NCBI GenBank assembly: GCA_016859345.1
Contig: CM029118.1
Location: 31,039,501-31,103,500 of the forward strand
Source: Istiophorus platypterus
Taxonomy: Eukaryota > Chordata > Actinopteri > Istiophoriformes > Istiophoridae
DNA length: 64,000 bases
Direction: 5' to 3'
Shown here piece after piece: positions 1 through 13,080 of the stretch (position 1 is the first letter of the stretch; the number at the start of each line of letters is the position of its first letter). The notes beneath the pieces are model-generated. The model was not told the origin of the DNA. It was given only the letters and a program-made list of their open reading frames with translations, and did not search any database. The translations under genes and the position numbers were made by a program.

Positions 1-3000
1 TTCTGTTGGTAAAAATTTTAGAAGTATTATGTCAAGAGGGATTGAAGACACTCATATGATACTGTCTCTAAAACATCAGGCAAGGTAATGGGATAAAACT
101 GATTCAGGCTATCTTGTGTGCAGATCAGAAATAGTATGTGTCACTGGGGGTGGGAGCCTTGATTGTAAGCATCCATTTTAAAACTCAACATCCCTCTAGA
201 AATTGAGCCTGATCTGTATGTTAAATAATGCGTCAACAAATTTTTTTTGTAATGTAAAAAGGCTGGCTCTTAGTGGGACAGTAATGCCACCTGACAATAG
301 CTGTCTTGACTGGTTTGCAGGAAAAGATTGATAAGGGGAGAAAAAAAAAGGAGTGGTCCCTCTTCTATTTAGAGTTTTTCTAAGTTGACTAGCACTGAGC
401 CTACTAGCCTCTAGCCGGCATCCACATTGGTAAGCATCTAGCCTGCTAGAATTCTGCCTGTCCCCCAGCCTGCTAGCTCTCAGCCCAGTAGCCCCCAGCC
501 AGTCTGTCAGTTGGCTAACTGCAAGCCAACAGCTAAGATGGTGAGTGTAGGGGTCATTTAACCAGCTCCAGAAGGTACAGCCTCAGTTAGCCTCCAGTTT
601 CTCAGTATGCTAAGATTAGGCCCACTGTCTTCAGCCTGTATCAACACAGCATTGGCTAGCAACCTGCAAGTTCTCCCACTTTGGCTAGGATACTGCCCCT
701 TAAGACCATAGGCGGTGTCCTTTCTTTTGGACTTGTCTAGCTTTTCCTCTGAGGTATCTAGAGTGTGGAGCTCACATAAGAGGGAACATATTCCCCCAAG
801 CCTCAGCCACCCACAGACCCCTAAGCCTAACCAGCTCAGCACCTCCAGAGCTTCTGCTGCCTAGTGCCATGATCAATACCTAGCTCCAAGCAACCCCTAA
901 TTGCCTTTCTATGCAGATGTTCTTTCTGGTCTTGCATTAGAGGTCTCATCTCACCTGTTCCTGAGTTGGGGGTCCCAGCTACCATCTTGCTTGTTCCAGG
1001 GTCGGCCATGTCAGCCCGTGTGTTCTCTGTTCCTGAGTTGGGGTTCCCTGCCAACATCAAGCCTCTCCTGCTCCCAGTTAGTTGCCCAGCTAACACTTGC
1101 ACCTTATCTCCAGTTGTCATTCCCTGCCAACAACAGCTATATCTCCAGCTGCCCACTTCTTGTCCTGGACCCTGCACAGACCTGCAGCTAAATCTTCTTG
1201 TGCCAGCTGCCTCTCCCTAACCTCTAGCTGTGTTGCCATTGCCCTCCTGCTTGGCCTTTAGAGGGATCCCGTCTTCACCATCACCCACCAGAGCAGTTTG
1301 GACTTTTTCCCTGATTTTTCCAAAAAACAGCAAAACAATTTCATCTGTCTGCTCAAGACCATCTTCTTCAGGACTCCTGGTTTGCTGATCCCACCTCCAA
1401 AGTTAGTTTACTGTTCCCCTCAACCCATATCTCCAACCTCTTTTCTATGCTTTAAGGATTTTCTCACCTCATCTCTACAGACCTACCTTTCTCTAGTCAG
1501 ATGCCCTCATTGCTCCCATTCACCCGACTGCCCATCTATACACCTGTCCCCACTTGTCATCAGCTCTGCAGTCACCTGAGTTCTCCCCACCTGTACCTCA
1601 TTCAACAATCAGCCTTGCATATTTTATACCAGTTCACTCCCTTTGTCAGATTATCTTTTTCTGTTCCCATTTTTTTCCCTGTGTTCCTAAGAATTGCGTT
1701 TTGTTACCTGCTTAGCCTGCACACCTGCCTGAAATTTTGTCCTTTTGTGTACACATGTGCCTGTTTTTATTTATTTAAAAGTAATTTCACAGCATAATGA
1801 TGCGTTTGTGTCTGCATTTGGGTCCTTATCTGTGCTACTACCACCAAACCCTGACAGCATGCAGTTCCAAAACCAGTTTCTCAAGTTCAGCAGGGGAAAA
1901 ATGGTAAAAAGTAAAATGACTCAAGCATTGTACTTAAGCATAATTTATGAGGTACATCTATAGAAATATTTTCGATTTAGACAACTTTATGCTTCTATTC
2001 TAGGGTTTAATTAAAATTTAACAAAGGCAAAATTCTGCAGGTAGGACTTTTACTTTTAGCAGCTGTGGCAAGAGGTGGAGCTGGAAGGAAGCCTGTTCAA
2101 TCCACAGCTCCTCTGGTCCGCATTCCTAAGTGTCCTTGGGCAAGATACTGAAACCAAAATTGCCCCCAAATGTATAATTGGTGTGTGAATGTGTAAAGTA
2201 AGCGCTGTTTGTATAGAGAAGCACTGTTTAAATGTATGTGTGAATGGATAAATGTTGCATGTAGTGTTAAGTGCAGTCCCTTTACCAATTACTTTTAAAG
2301 TATTTATACATTATGACATTGTTGATTACAGAATACTTAAGTCAGATTTTGAAGACTTGCTACATTGTATTCCAGATATGAAATGAGACTGTCCTCTCAA
2401 AAAGATAAGCGAACTACATCATCTCTCATTTTAGTAAATTGCTAATAACCAGTGGACAGAAGAATTTTTACCCTCTATTGCAACATGGTCATAGAGCAAA
2501 CAAAATGTTATATTTTAACATGGGAGACTACTGTTCACCTCCCATTTCCTATCAATAGTCAATGTTGGCTTCTTTTAACCATGACCATGATTATATATAT
2601 GAGAAGCTATACATTTGATTTGTCATCCATCTGTATATACATACCATTCAGCCACCACATGAAAACCAGTAAGTGGTTTTCATGGTATCGCTAATTTGTG
2701 TAAATCTCATTCAAACTGTTTTTTGTTTGTTTGTTTGTTTGTTTGCAGGTTATAGCAGGAGCTGGAAAAAAGAGAGGGGGAAGATTGTCACATAAAAAAG
2801 ATTATGATGATTCACTTCCTTGCATATTTATTCTAATAATTTTCTTTGATTTGTAAGAGACATGTCTTGTGTAACTGCTTCTGTGGACAAATGACTCCTG
2901 TCCCTTGCACGTACATATACATGAACGTACACACACTTTAGACAAGCAAACAAGAGCCATGATTAGTGGGCTGCAAATGCAGTGTGAGTGGATGTGAAAA

Positions 3001-4850
3001 GTATCACTGGTGTAGTCACACACTCTTACAGTGAGCAGCATTGTGGACAGACACCCATACCAGATGCTGTGTGTGCCCTGAGCTTGGAGGCATCACTGCG
3101 AGGGAAAAAAGCCAGTGCGGGGAAATAAGCACCTGTCATGTGCCAACTGAAGTGTTAAGTGCACAAATTGTGGAGGCGAGGGTGATGTTTCCGCAGGGGT
3201 GACAGCTCTGGGTCTGGGTGCCATGTCAGGCCCTGGCATATCATGCAGAGCCCACCCCCCTTCCCTCTAGCCCACCCCTGGCCCCACCACTTGCCGAGAG
3301 GCACAATGGCAACTATTATTTACTGGATGTCTGCTTCATTTCCTCATATTCATCCTGGTTGGCCATCACAAAGCCACAGGGGGTGTGTTGCCCCCCTTTG
3401 TGTCATTGCTGAGGGGCGGCAGTGGCAAAACAATCTCTGGCGAACATTTAGATCATTTATTCAGAGCACTGGGTGTCAGCCGGAAACCAAATTGCCACAT
3501 TTGTGCGCTGGGCTCTTCTCCTTGCGCCTCTACCTTCAGGTTGCACATGAATGCGAGCCGTGGAAGTTGCATCAGACTGGGTGTCAGAAGGCTTCTTTAC
3601 AAACTAACACTAATGCCACATGAAGGTCTTCCAGTGAACAGTGTGAAAGTGCAAAATGTATGATAAATTGAGCGTGCCAGGGGGCTTTATGGCGGTGAAG
3701 TGCTGTGGCTGGTCCTAGGCATTGTTATGACTATGGCTATTTAGGATCATGGGTGTTGACAGTGTAATACTGGCAGCCATATAAGCCAGTGTTTTGTGCA
3801 CCAGTGAACAGCAGTATCAGTGTGAAAGAAAAAAACACAAAGTTTTAAAATATTTCTAAATTTAACAAAACTTCAAGGGCATGATAAACCCAAAGTGACC
3901 CAAGCTATTGCTATTAGGTAAAACCCATGATCCAGAATGTTGATAGCTCCTTAGAAATACCTTATTTGCATTTGACCACCTGTTGTCAAGGTGTTAGCAG
4001 CTGTGAGTTATGAATGAAAAAAATAAGTGGATGTATCCAGAGACAAATAGCTGGAGAGGAGGCAGCTAATCATTATAAGCTAATGGTTTCCTGATGTTGA
4101 AATAGCTGTACATGACACTGGCTTAGCAGTCCACAGACATCTGAAGGAGAGGGATGAGAACCACATGAGCTAGTGCAGGACAAGCAGTCTTGCATTTGTC
4201 CTTGCCTTGGCTACCACCCACTGTACAATCTCTACCCAGGGGACTCAGAGCTGCCCTAGCACACGGCACTATTTGTTATAAAGACATATGTGATTAGTTT
4301 TTCCTCCTGAATTGTTGTAACAGCACCTTACATAGACATTTTTTTTATTATTTAGTGCTTCTTCATATATATATTACACAAGTTACACACTGCTTAAACA
4401 TAACATAAATCATGCTCTACATATTTCAGCTCACTTCACGCATGTAGTAGGTTGTGTCATGCTGCCATCTGCTGGAAAACTCGATAAACTACATTATCTC
4501 ATCTACTAAAAATAAATAAATATACCAATTTATTAAGCAGTAATAAATATAACCCTCCCAAAATTAGTCAAGTCTGCCCTGAACTTCACATGTTTAGTAA
4601 GAGTCTCAACCTAAAGACATGCCAATATACAGTTATAGTCATAGCACCACCTTCTGGCTTGATAGGCTGTTTCTAGTGGGTTAACCAGATCTAAAATTAG
4701 GACCTTGATGATGATCTATTGTGAAAATAGTGAGTTTTCATCGAAACAGTCCAATATTCAATCATAATAGTACCACTACCTCCTGGCAAAAGGAATGGGC
4801 TCTGTCTGCCTGTATTATCTGAGATATGTATCCTGCCAGTGTCCATTTGA
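1..4850. other. Intergenic stretch, no gene recognised
   Basis: No exon with both splice context and recognisable protein similarity was found. Bases 380-1250 are unusually rich in CAGC/CTAG/CCAGCT words, with a weak short-period repetition. For example, the word TCCTGAGTTGGGG occurs at about 959 and again at about 1031. Bases 3060-3760 have higher complexity and GC than the AT-rich surroundings and look more like constrained non-coding DNA than decayed transposon, which is an impression only. A short fish interspersed repeat lies at 2040-2290 and is listed separately. A small CA repeat sits near 4955. Confidence 0.5.
2040..2290 (+). repeat. Teleost interspersed repeat (non-autonomous, family uncertain)
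   Basis: The stretch contains the phrase TGTCCTTGGGCAAGATACTG, then an AAATTGCCCCCAAATG-like block, then GTGTGAATGTGTAAA and repeated ATGTATGTGTGAATGG words. I recognise this combination as a very common short interspersed repeat in teleost genomes. A second copy in the opposite orientation lies at 43520-43800. The class (SINE-like or hAT-derived) cannot be settled from the sequence alone. Confidence 0.6.
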
Positions 4851-4854
4851 CCTC

Positions 4855-5640
4855 CTTCTGTGGTGACCTCTTTACCTATAAATATTGACATTTAGAGTCA
4901 AATTTGAAATGGATAATCATTGTAACATGAAGGATATCATATTACTGCAAACACACATACACACACACACAAATCAGAGTTCAAAAAGGTTTGCCTGTTG
5001 ATGGGGGTGTAATATTACTGACATATATAGTGGGAGGATGTTTGGAATCTATCCTACTTCAGGGTGGATAAAACTTTTTAAAAAATATTTAATATTGCTT
5101 TTAATATTGGTCATTAGGTGGAGACAGATGAAAGACTTAGGTCACTGGGATTAATATTCTCATTTCTTTAACTCTATTCATCTCTTAAAAAACTGTTTTC
5201 TTGCTTTACTTACAATTCCTTTTCATTTTATTGCTTAGATTTACTCAGACCAGTTCTCTAGTTTAGTTGTCCTCATTTCTTAGTTTGAACACTGCCACTT
5301 TCTTTTTCAGCTCCACTATGTTTGGAGGCAAATGTCGACCTACTACTTTGTACTCCACTAAATTTTCAAGCTTATGTTGTAGATCCATATTCTTCACATG
5401 GAATATCAGTCAACTCATAAATATATAAATTAATTACATTTCATATATATATAAAACACAATCAGCTCCAGCTGCAACATTAAAGTGAAATACGCATTCA
5501 TGAATCAATATTTATAGTTCAATCATATCATGTATATGGTTCTAAAATGGGCCATTCTGCATCATGAGTACTTTTACTTTGGGTACATCAATGTATTTTG
5601 ATGCATCTAATACTTTTATACTTTTATTGATAAAGATTTT
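4855..5640 (+). repeat. Direct duplicate, copy 1
   Basis: This segment resembles 6108-6770 block by block and in the same order. Shared blocks are GTGACCTCTTTACC with the CATTTAGAGT.AAATTTGAAATGGA stretch, then GGAATGTTT/TCTATCCTAC-like sequence, then TTAATATTGG.CA.TAGGTGG.GAC, then TGTACTCCACTA, then GCCATTCTGCATCATGA followed by TATTTTGATGC. Spacing between matching blocks drifts from about 1250 to 1130 bp, so the copies are old and differ by indels. It ends in a run of ACTTTTACTT words common in fish DNA transposons. Confidence 0.7.
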
Positions 5641-6107
5641 GAATGCAGCACTTTGACTTGTAAAAGAGTACTTTTACACTGTAATATTTCTTTTACTTTT
5701 ACTTAAGTAAAGTATCTAAATGCTTCTTTCATCTGCTTCATTTTGCTCTGAGGCATGCACCTTATCATAGGCTAACCTTTACAATCTTTCTGTCACTTTT
5801 CCCATTTGGTTTCTTCCTCTTTACACCATCATTCCATTGCTTTAATACTTTAAAAAAAAGTATGTCAATTTCTGTTCCTTTATTTCACAAAATAAGATCT
5901 CTTCTGAGGAATGGGAAACATGCCCAGTATATTTTATCCTATACTAATCAGGTGGTGTAATAATGCCTGCTCGTAACTGCTGAAATTGACTTTAAAGCAA
6001 GGAGACAAGTGCACATTATTAAGGGCTGACTTTACATCCAAAATGTTAACCATAGCCATAACAAATGAAACTGGGCTCTCTGAAATGGTGCTCTAACCTC
6101 CTTGACC

Positions 6108-6770
6108 TCCCTTTGTGGTAACCTCTTTACCAACAATGAGAAAAATGACATTTAGAGTAAAATTTGAAATGGAGAGTCATTGTAACAGGATATCTTATGA
6201 ATACACAATTATGTCACTATGCAAAAATGTTTTGGTGCTGATGAAAGTTCTGATATATATTGGGAGAATGTTTGAAATGCATCCTACTTAAATTATTTAC
6301 CTGGATGGATAAAACATGTTTTAATATTGGCCACTAGGTGGGGACTTATAAATGACCTCTGTCATTTTGAACCCATGTAAGACAAGTTTAGTTGTCCTCT
6401 ATTTTTAGTTTGTACACCGCTACCTTCTAATTGTACTCCACTATATTTTAGAGGAGAATATTTTACTTTTTACTTCACATCATTTAATTTATAGATTTAG
6501 TTACTAGTTATTTTGCAGATTCAGGTAATTCATTTGAAATATAAATCAATTCATAAATGATGCTACGTTACTATTTTAATTAAATATTTATTATTATAGA
6601 TTAGTCAATAATAATATCATATGATAATATATGATTATATATATATGATATAATTCATATCATGTGTAGGATTCTGAAATGAGCCATTCTGCATCATGAC
6701 TACATTTATTTTAGGCAGTTTAAGTATATTTTGATGCTGCTAATGCTTGTATTTTTACTTAGGATTTTGA
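6108..6770 (+). repeat. Direct duplicate, copy 2
   Basis: This is the second copy of the segment at 4855-5640, in the same orientation and block order. It is shorter and contains an AT-rich insertion around 6600-6660. Two insertions of one transposable element or a local duplication would both explain it. No terminal repeats were found that decide between them. Confidence 0.7.
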
Positions 6771-6829
6771 TTTGATTGTTGATTTCAACAAAAAAGAATA
6801 CTACTTTACAGATAAACAGAAACAGTTCA

Positions 6830-8135
6830 TTCTTCAAGGTGGCTTTCCAGCGGATTCCACTATATTTCCTCATTATAGACTTGCAGGAGTCTGCTTGGAG
6901 GGGGAGGTCCCGGGAAGAGAGCCAGACCTTCTGGCCAGGTTGAGGGTTGGGGGGGTGCAGGAGGTGCATTGTGCCTCCTGGACAGTCTGCTCAACCTCCC
7001 ACCTGGCTGCTGCTACCACACAGGGGGAGAGAGGTTATTGTCTGCCATAGTCTCATTCTCCAAAGAGGGTGAATTTCCAGGAAAGGGCATTGGATTTGAT
7101 ATACCTGGAGCCAGGGCAGTAAGTCTGGTAGGCAAGGTTCCTGTGGTCAGTCCAAACGATGAACAGACAAGCTGCTCCCTCCAGCCAGTGTCTCTATTCC
7201 TACGAGGACCAGCACAACAGTGAGGAGTTCCCGGTTCCCAACATCATATCTTGCATTATGCAAGGGATAAACAAAGAACAATGCACTGGGGTGCAACTTC
7301 TGGTTCCTGGTGGAGCATTGGGACAGGAAAGCCCCTACCCCAGTGTCCGAGACGGAGCGAAGGGGTCAAGAAGTGCAAAGAACAGGGGTAGTGGTGAGCT
7401 GGTCCTTGAATTTTGAGAAATGCTGCCTCAGCCTCAGGGGTCCAGGTGTAAGGTAGCTTGTTGGAGGTGAGCTGCATGAGGAGAGCAACACATTGGCTGT
7501 ACCTATGGACAAATCAGCAGTAGAAATTGGCAAAGACCAAGAAATGTTGTAGCTGTTTGCAGGAGGAGGCCATGGACCACTTTGAGACTGACCTTAGCGG
7601 GGTCACGCCATACCTGTCCCCTCTTGACCACAGAACCACGGAAATTAACGGATGAGTATGTTGTCCGGGTACATGATGACAAACCTATTCAGCTTGTCAT
7701 GGAGAATGTCACTAATGAGGACTGAGACAAAGAAAAAAAACATCTCCTACGGGGGAAGGAGGTAAAATCAGTCCAGCAGCAAGTGATTCCATGATGAACT
7801 TCTCCATGGCCTCTCTTTCAGGCTTGGAGAGATTATGGAGTCTACTAGATGGCAAAGGGGCACCAAGGAGTGAGTCAAATGAGCAGTCATACAGTCAATG
7901 GGGGGGGAGTGAAGTGTTCGGTCTCTATTAAATAAGTCCTTTAAGTCATGATATTTCGAGGGAGCGGCGGTGTGGTCAGTGGGCTCAGATGGTTTGGGTG
8001 AGGGAGTGCTGTGAGGAGGGATGGCCGAGTGAAGGTAGAGTGAGTGACAGAAAAACACTCCAGCTGACAACGCTGAAAGTTGACCAATCTATTGTGCAAC
8101 TTTAACCAAGGGAGACCTAAGACCAAGGGAGAGTG
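6830..8135 (-). mobile_element. Ty3/gypsy-type LTR retrotransposon remnant (pol part)
   Basis: Read on the minus strand, pieces of a gypsy-like pol appear in the expected order with frameshifts and stops between them. Near 8120-8080 there is a VLGLPWLKLHN motif, typical of the end of the retroviral-type protease region. Near 7965-7770 there is a YHDLKDLFN start of the reverse transcriptase and a SLKERPW...LAAGL-like helix in mixed frames. Near 7560-7400 there is an RT/RNase H connection with the motif WTPEAEAAF. Gag, integrase and a clear LTR pair were not found. The copy is broken and cannot encode a working polyprotein. Confidence 0.8.
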
Positions 8136-8189
8136 AGGTGAGGGGATAACAAAAAATTGGAGGGATGCACGTTGATTACTGGACAGTAG

Positions 8190-8225
8190 TAATGTGTGTG
8201 TGTGTGTGTGGGGGGGGGGGGGGCA
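8190..8225. repeat. Microsatellite (GT)n followed by poly-G
   Basis: A run of GT dinucleotides passes directly into about 13 consecutive G residues. It is a simple low-complexity tract. Confidence 0.9.
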
Positions 8226-8389
8226 GTATGTAACCCATTCAAGGAGTCTTCCGTCAATGGCAAGGATGTCTTTGGGTGCAGGTAGTTTTTCAATAAAGAT
8301 GTTTGTCGCTACCAGAAACCATTAGGGCATGGAGAGGTAGTGATTGATTTTGCCACGAGAGAGAGCCCTGGAGCGGCAGGTGAAATGTT

Positions 8390-10790
8390 AAGTCAAATTC
8401 CTAGAATGTTGGAATTGAATATTATAGAATTGTAAGTGTGACCTGTGACAGTTCCAGAAAGCTGACAAATCTGGAAAGTCATTATTCTGGAAAGTGAAGT
8501 GACACAGAACTTTCAATCATTCAGTTCTAAAAAAAGGTAAAGTTCTAGAGTATCAATTGAAATTTTTTTCTTCAAAGTTACAATTACAGAATTTTAAGTT
8601 ACACTCAATACACATTATATTGGGTATTGCCATAGAATTAAGTTTCAGGGTACCCATATTTGATTAGTCACATGGTGTGGTGTTAACAGGCAGGAATACC
8701 AAAACAACCCTGTAATGTGTTTTGCACAAAAAGGTTTCAGCATTCGTTCTCTACATCCTAAGTGGGGATAACATTACAGACTTTTCATTTTGTCAACATT
8801 ATCCATCTTTAAACTTAGACTGAAATTCCCTTTCAGACATTTGTGAGGTGTTCTGCTGTAAAACATGAACTTGCTAAGCCTTGACACTGGACAATTACTT
8901 TTTGGGGGGCTATTTTAAGGGTTGGGGTTAGACAAGTAAGGTTTAGGTTTAGGGCTAGGGAGGGGAGAGCATTACAGATTGAGATTGTCTTTGGAAAATG
9001 ATCAAGGATCCTAACTTTAATCCCCATAATTTGTGTCATGGACAGCCAAGCAAATTGATAGTGAGGGAGGTAAGAGAGTGAAGAGTTCCTGAAGTCCCAA
9101 CATTATCCAGGGTCTCCTTCTGGGCAACCACAGTTTCCCCAAGGGCTAGACTCCAGACATCCCCATTCCCGACAGTCTTCTGGAGTTGTGGACCATGACC
9201 CAAAGTAGTTGCTCCAACCAACAGATAGGAGCTGCTTTGTACCCAGTCAAGTCCAGATGTCCAACACACACTGATCAAAATATTGCAGGTCACATCTACA
9301 GCAGTATACACAGTTGATACAAACAAGGTTTAAAAACAAGGTTGAGACTCCATTGGGCAAGGAACCGGGTACCAAACCCTGGCAATCAGTTGATACAAAC
9401 AAGGTTTAAAAACAAGGTTGAGACTCCATTGGGCAAGGAACCGGGTACCAAACCCTGGCAATCAGTTCTTTTTCTTTTTCTTTTTCTTTTATTTTTTCCC
9501 AGAGTGCTGGGGTCTTGAAGTCCTCGGTGGGAGGCATGTTGGGACCAAGAGATCCTGGACATTTGGGTTGGCTGAAATTATTTTACACCAATCATGGCAG
9601 TCCATGTTATTCATTAGTCTAACAGACTCGCAGTTAGAGTTCTAGAATGATACAATATAGGCACCTAAAATTCTTGGAATATACTTAATAATCTAGAGCT
9701 GTAACTTTAAATTCTAGACATGGATCCATGAAAGATCTGTCACTTTTCACTCCAGAACTGTGACTTTTCACAGTGTATAATTTTCTAATTACATTCTAAT
9801 AATGTCATGGGTGACACTGACAGTGAATTTACATTTACATTGACAGTGAATTTACATTCTAGCATTCCAACTTTGGAAGCTACATTTCACATAAACCTCT
9901 AAACCTGTACCAATATATTCTAGGCCTTTATCTGTGAAAGATCTATGTTAATTAGCATTCCAGAACTGTAACTCAGCATTCTTCAGTAGCAGCCTAATAT
10001 TCCTCAGGTTTAATGAGTCGCCAATAGAGTTCCTAAAATACTACAATTCCACAATTTTATGTAAAAACGGGCTGTTGAAGATCCAATTCTAAAATGTTAA
10101 ATATCACTCCTTGAACTTTCTAGAAATATGAGTATGACTTGTATTTGTAAAATAGTAGGTAAATAGTGTAAAATCTTCAAATTCCGGAATGACATGGAAG
10201 ATTCACTGTACAGTACAACTGTACAGTTCTATTACATTATGCGAAAAGTGGGTATCAAGGTTACAAGTCTAAGATGTTTTGTTACATATCTAACGTTAAA
10301 ACTGTAACAGTGAACAAACTACAATTGTAAGCTTATATTCTCGAACTTTCTGAGAATCAAAAGGTTCTAGAAGATAAAGTTTACAGTTTAGAATTTCATG
10401 TGAAATGTTGCTTCTAAAGTTACCATTCTAGAATGTTAAGTTACACTTTACACAGCAACACAGCTACAGTTCTAAGTTGTTAAGGGACATGTATATTTCA
10501 GCTATTCAGTTCTATAAAATATGGATGTTGTTTTGATTATGGCTTTCAAAGTTACAACTCTAGAATATTAAAAATCAACCCTTGAATGTAAGAACTGTAA
10601 CTTTTGGAACTATAAATGTGAACTATTACAGTTGTAAAATAGCAGGTTAATACTGTACAATCTACAATTCTGGAAAATTTAGTAATGTGAAATTTTGAAA
10701 GGTTTTGAAAGTGTTGAAACATGACGTTTCCATTCTAGAATGTTATGTGAAATGTTTCAGATCAGATTCAGAAACAGTCCCATTCTGAAA
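8390..10790. repeat. Degenerate repeat field rich in TTCTAGAA palindromes (block 1)
   Basis: The block is built from short diverged units around the phrase ATTCTAGAATGTTAAGTTAC, alternating with words such as GTGAAATGT, CTTTCAAAGTTACAA and GTAACTTT. Exact TTCTAGAA occurs near 9642, 10364, 10424 and 10734, with many one-base variants between. Spacing is irregular at about 40-60 bp, as in an old minisatellite or satellite-like array. The field is interrupted at about 8840-9640 by unrelated DNA, including a 76-bp tandem duplication, and resumes at 13080. No protein coding was seen. Confidence 0.65.
9311..9467 (+). repeat. Perfect 76-bp tandem duplication
   Basis: The unit beginning CAGTTGATACAAACAAGG at 9311 is repeated without a mismatch from 9387, and a third partial copy (CAGTT) begins at 9463. 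Perfect identity amid highly diverged DNA indicates a recent duplication or an assembly artefact. It is followed by a T-rich tract at 9467-9500. Confidence 0.95.
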
Positions 10791-10799
10791 AGTTTCATC

Positions 10800-13080
10800 T
10801 ATCCCAGAAGAGCAATTCAGTTTTTGCAATCTTTCTGGACCATATTAAAACTCATAGCAGCAATCATCAGTTTGTTAGAGACAGTAGCTAAATATAGACA
10901 ATAACAAATAAATAAATCAATACCTTGACAAGAATGGTCACTGGTACCCTCGTGTGGCCCCCTGCAAGCTGACTCACATGAGAACCATCACAGAATAATG
11001 TTACAACCCTATGGCTGTCTAGGGATAAGGGAAGTAACAAAGAACTGATGGTGTCAGGCAAGCACTAAACAGCTAAAAGAAATGAAAATGAAGTCCTGGT
11101 TGGCTGCACTAATTTGACGAGCAGAAACTGAAATACCACTTAGCAGCACCCATAAATCCGAGTGTAAAATAAAACAATTCAATCTCCAACAAGATGTGCA
11201 CACACAAAAGTAATCTGAACCTAAAGAGTAATCTAAGCCTATTGCCCAAGGTAGTTAATGGAGACCATTGATTTGATTTCTTGCCAGGCTGCTCTGAGGT
11301 CACCACCATATTGCATTTCTTTTTTTCCCATATATTTAATTTTGGCCTAAGCTATTTTACTCCTCACTTCTCTGGAGATAGCTTTTTTCTCAGGAGGATC
11401 ACCAGTGAAGAACATCCTTTTATTCTTATTGAAGACTTGTTTGGGCTCTTTGGTTATCCAAGGTTGGTAACGACTTTTTTATTTGGGATAACAGAGTCAA
11501 AACAAAATGAGATGTAGGAGGAGACAGTGTCAGGAAATTCATCAATATTGTCGCAAACATCATAAAAACATTGCCAATCAGCGCAATCGAAACATGCCTA
11601 GAGAGAAGACACACTGTCTCTGACCAAGTCTTTACTTTTTCCTCTCCCAGCTCCTTAAGGATGTGTACCAGTGCCCAATTTCTGTCCTTTTCCAATGAAA
11701 GATGTAGGTGTAGGCACATTGCCGGGGCATTTTAGGGAATGCCGATTGTGGTTACCCTTTTGGACTTAAGTTCAGCTGCTATACAGCTCATCACTTGGTT
11801 GTGTCATCAGGTGTATCAACCTTCAGTTAGGCTGCTCTCACAACCAACCAAGAAGAGTATGAGGGTTGGCAGAACTCAAAACTGAAGACATGCTGGATCC
11901 TCTCCCAGCCAAAGATGTAGGTTTTTTGGAGAGTGCAGGACATCATGTGTCACTCTGATGATGAAACTTAGTTCATTTTTCTCCATGCTCCATAGCTCAC
12001 TCCATGTGATTTTCCTCCTCTCTACGCCATCTCACCTCATCCAGCTGCCTTACTGGGCTTAGGGCAATGCTCTAGCACAAATGGCTGCTTCCTCTTAGTG
12101 TTGAACTCCCTCAATCCCCAGGTGTTGGTGTAGTTGGAGTAGTATTTTGCCATGTTGGTTTTGCTATTCCCAAGACATGACCCACTATATTAAAGTGTCT
12201 GAGGGTGGCTTTTGCTTCCTTTTTGGTCCATTTCTTCCCTGTTTCTAGGGTTAGAGCGATGACTCTTACAACTGAGTCCTGAGATTTTGTGAGTATCATG
12301 TCCAGCTTTGCTTTAGAACACTTGTACTCCTCCACCAGAAGGAGGGCTCATTCCCATAAAGCCCTATGCTGCTGAGGTACCACAATATTCCAAGCCACTT
12401 CCTCACTTGTGAGTTCATTAGTCTCTCCAACTGATTGGTATGAGATAAAGCGACATCGTGAACAGCATTTGGCTGCATGAGTCAAGGCAGCAGACCAAAT
12501 TGAAAGCACCACAGGTTCAGCTTCCCAAGAAGAGCAGTTTGTCAATTTTTTGAGGCTGCTGGTTGTATCCTGCCTGAGTGGTTTCACCTGTTCAGAGTCT
12601 TTAGGGTCTGGATTGTCTAAGGCTTTTGATGGGCTTCTTTGGGAGAGCTGGTACTGAGTCATTGTTGATGCAGAACCTTTCATCAGTGGATACAGAAGGA
12701 TTTGCTGGGTTTGATCTCCACTTGTGCCAATTTGATATTTCCTTGGAGCTCAGCAAGCAGGCGTTTGGTGCATGCTTTTGTCGTTGTTATTGTGGTGATG
12801 TACACCCTGACTGGAGGAAGACACAGCCCAAGAGTTCTCCTCGAACCACCCATCATGAGGCTCTGATGATTAACTCACTTCATGTGTATTGCAAGGGGAG
12901 AGATGGCACAGCCTGCTATTATGCCTGTCTTGAGATGTTAACAGGTAGTGGTGCGGTCCTGGGTTTTGATGCGGAACTAGAGATCCTGGAAGTAGGCTTT
13001 GATCAGTAGGCTTTTTGTGATGCCCACTGGGACTTTTAAGAAGTTAAAGGCGATCCACAGAATTGTATGAGAGACCAACC
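10800..13080 (-). mobile_element. Non-LTR retrotransposon-like remnant inside the repeat field
   Basis: On the minus strand, 12720-12110 contains several short collinear pieces in different frames. These include a DSEQVKPLRQDTTSSLKK piece, HTNQLERLMNSQVRKWLGI, SSIGLYGNEPS and, further on, KWTKKEAKATLRH. I recognise this order (conserved RKWLG...SSIGLYG) from a fish and invertebrate reverse-transcriptase-associated region. Several stops and frame changes show it is dead. The flanks at 10800-12100 and 12720-13080 have no clear similarity and are included because they also break the palindrome field. The element class is uncertain. Confidence 0.5.
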
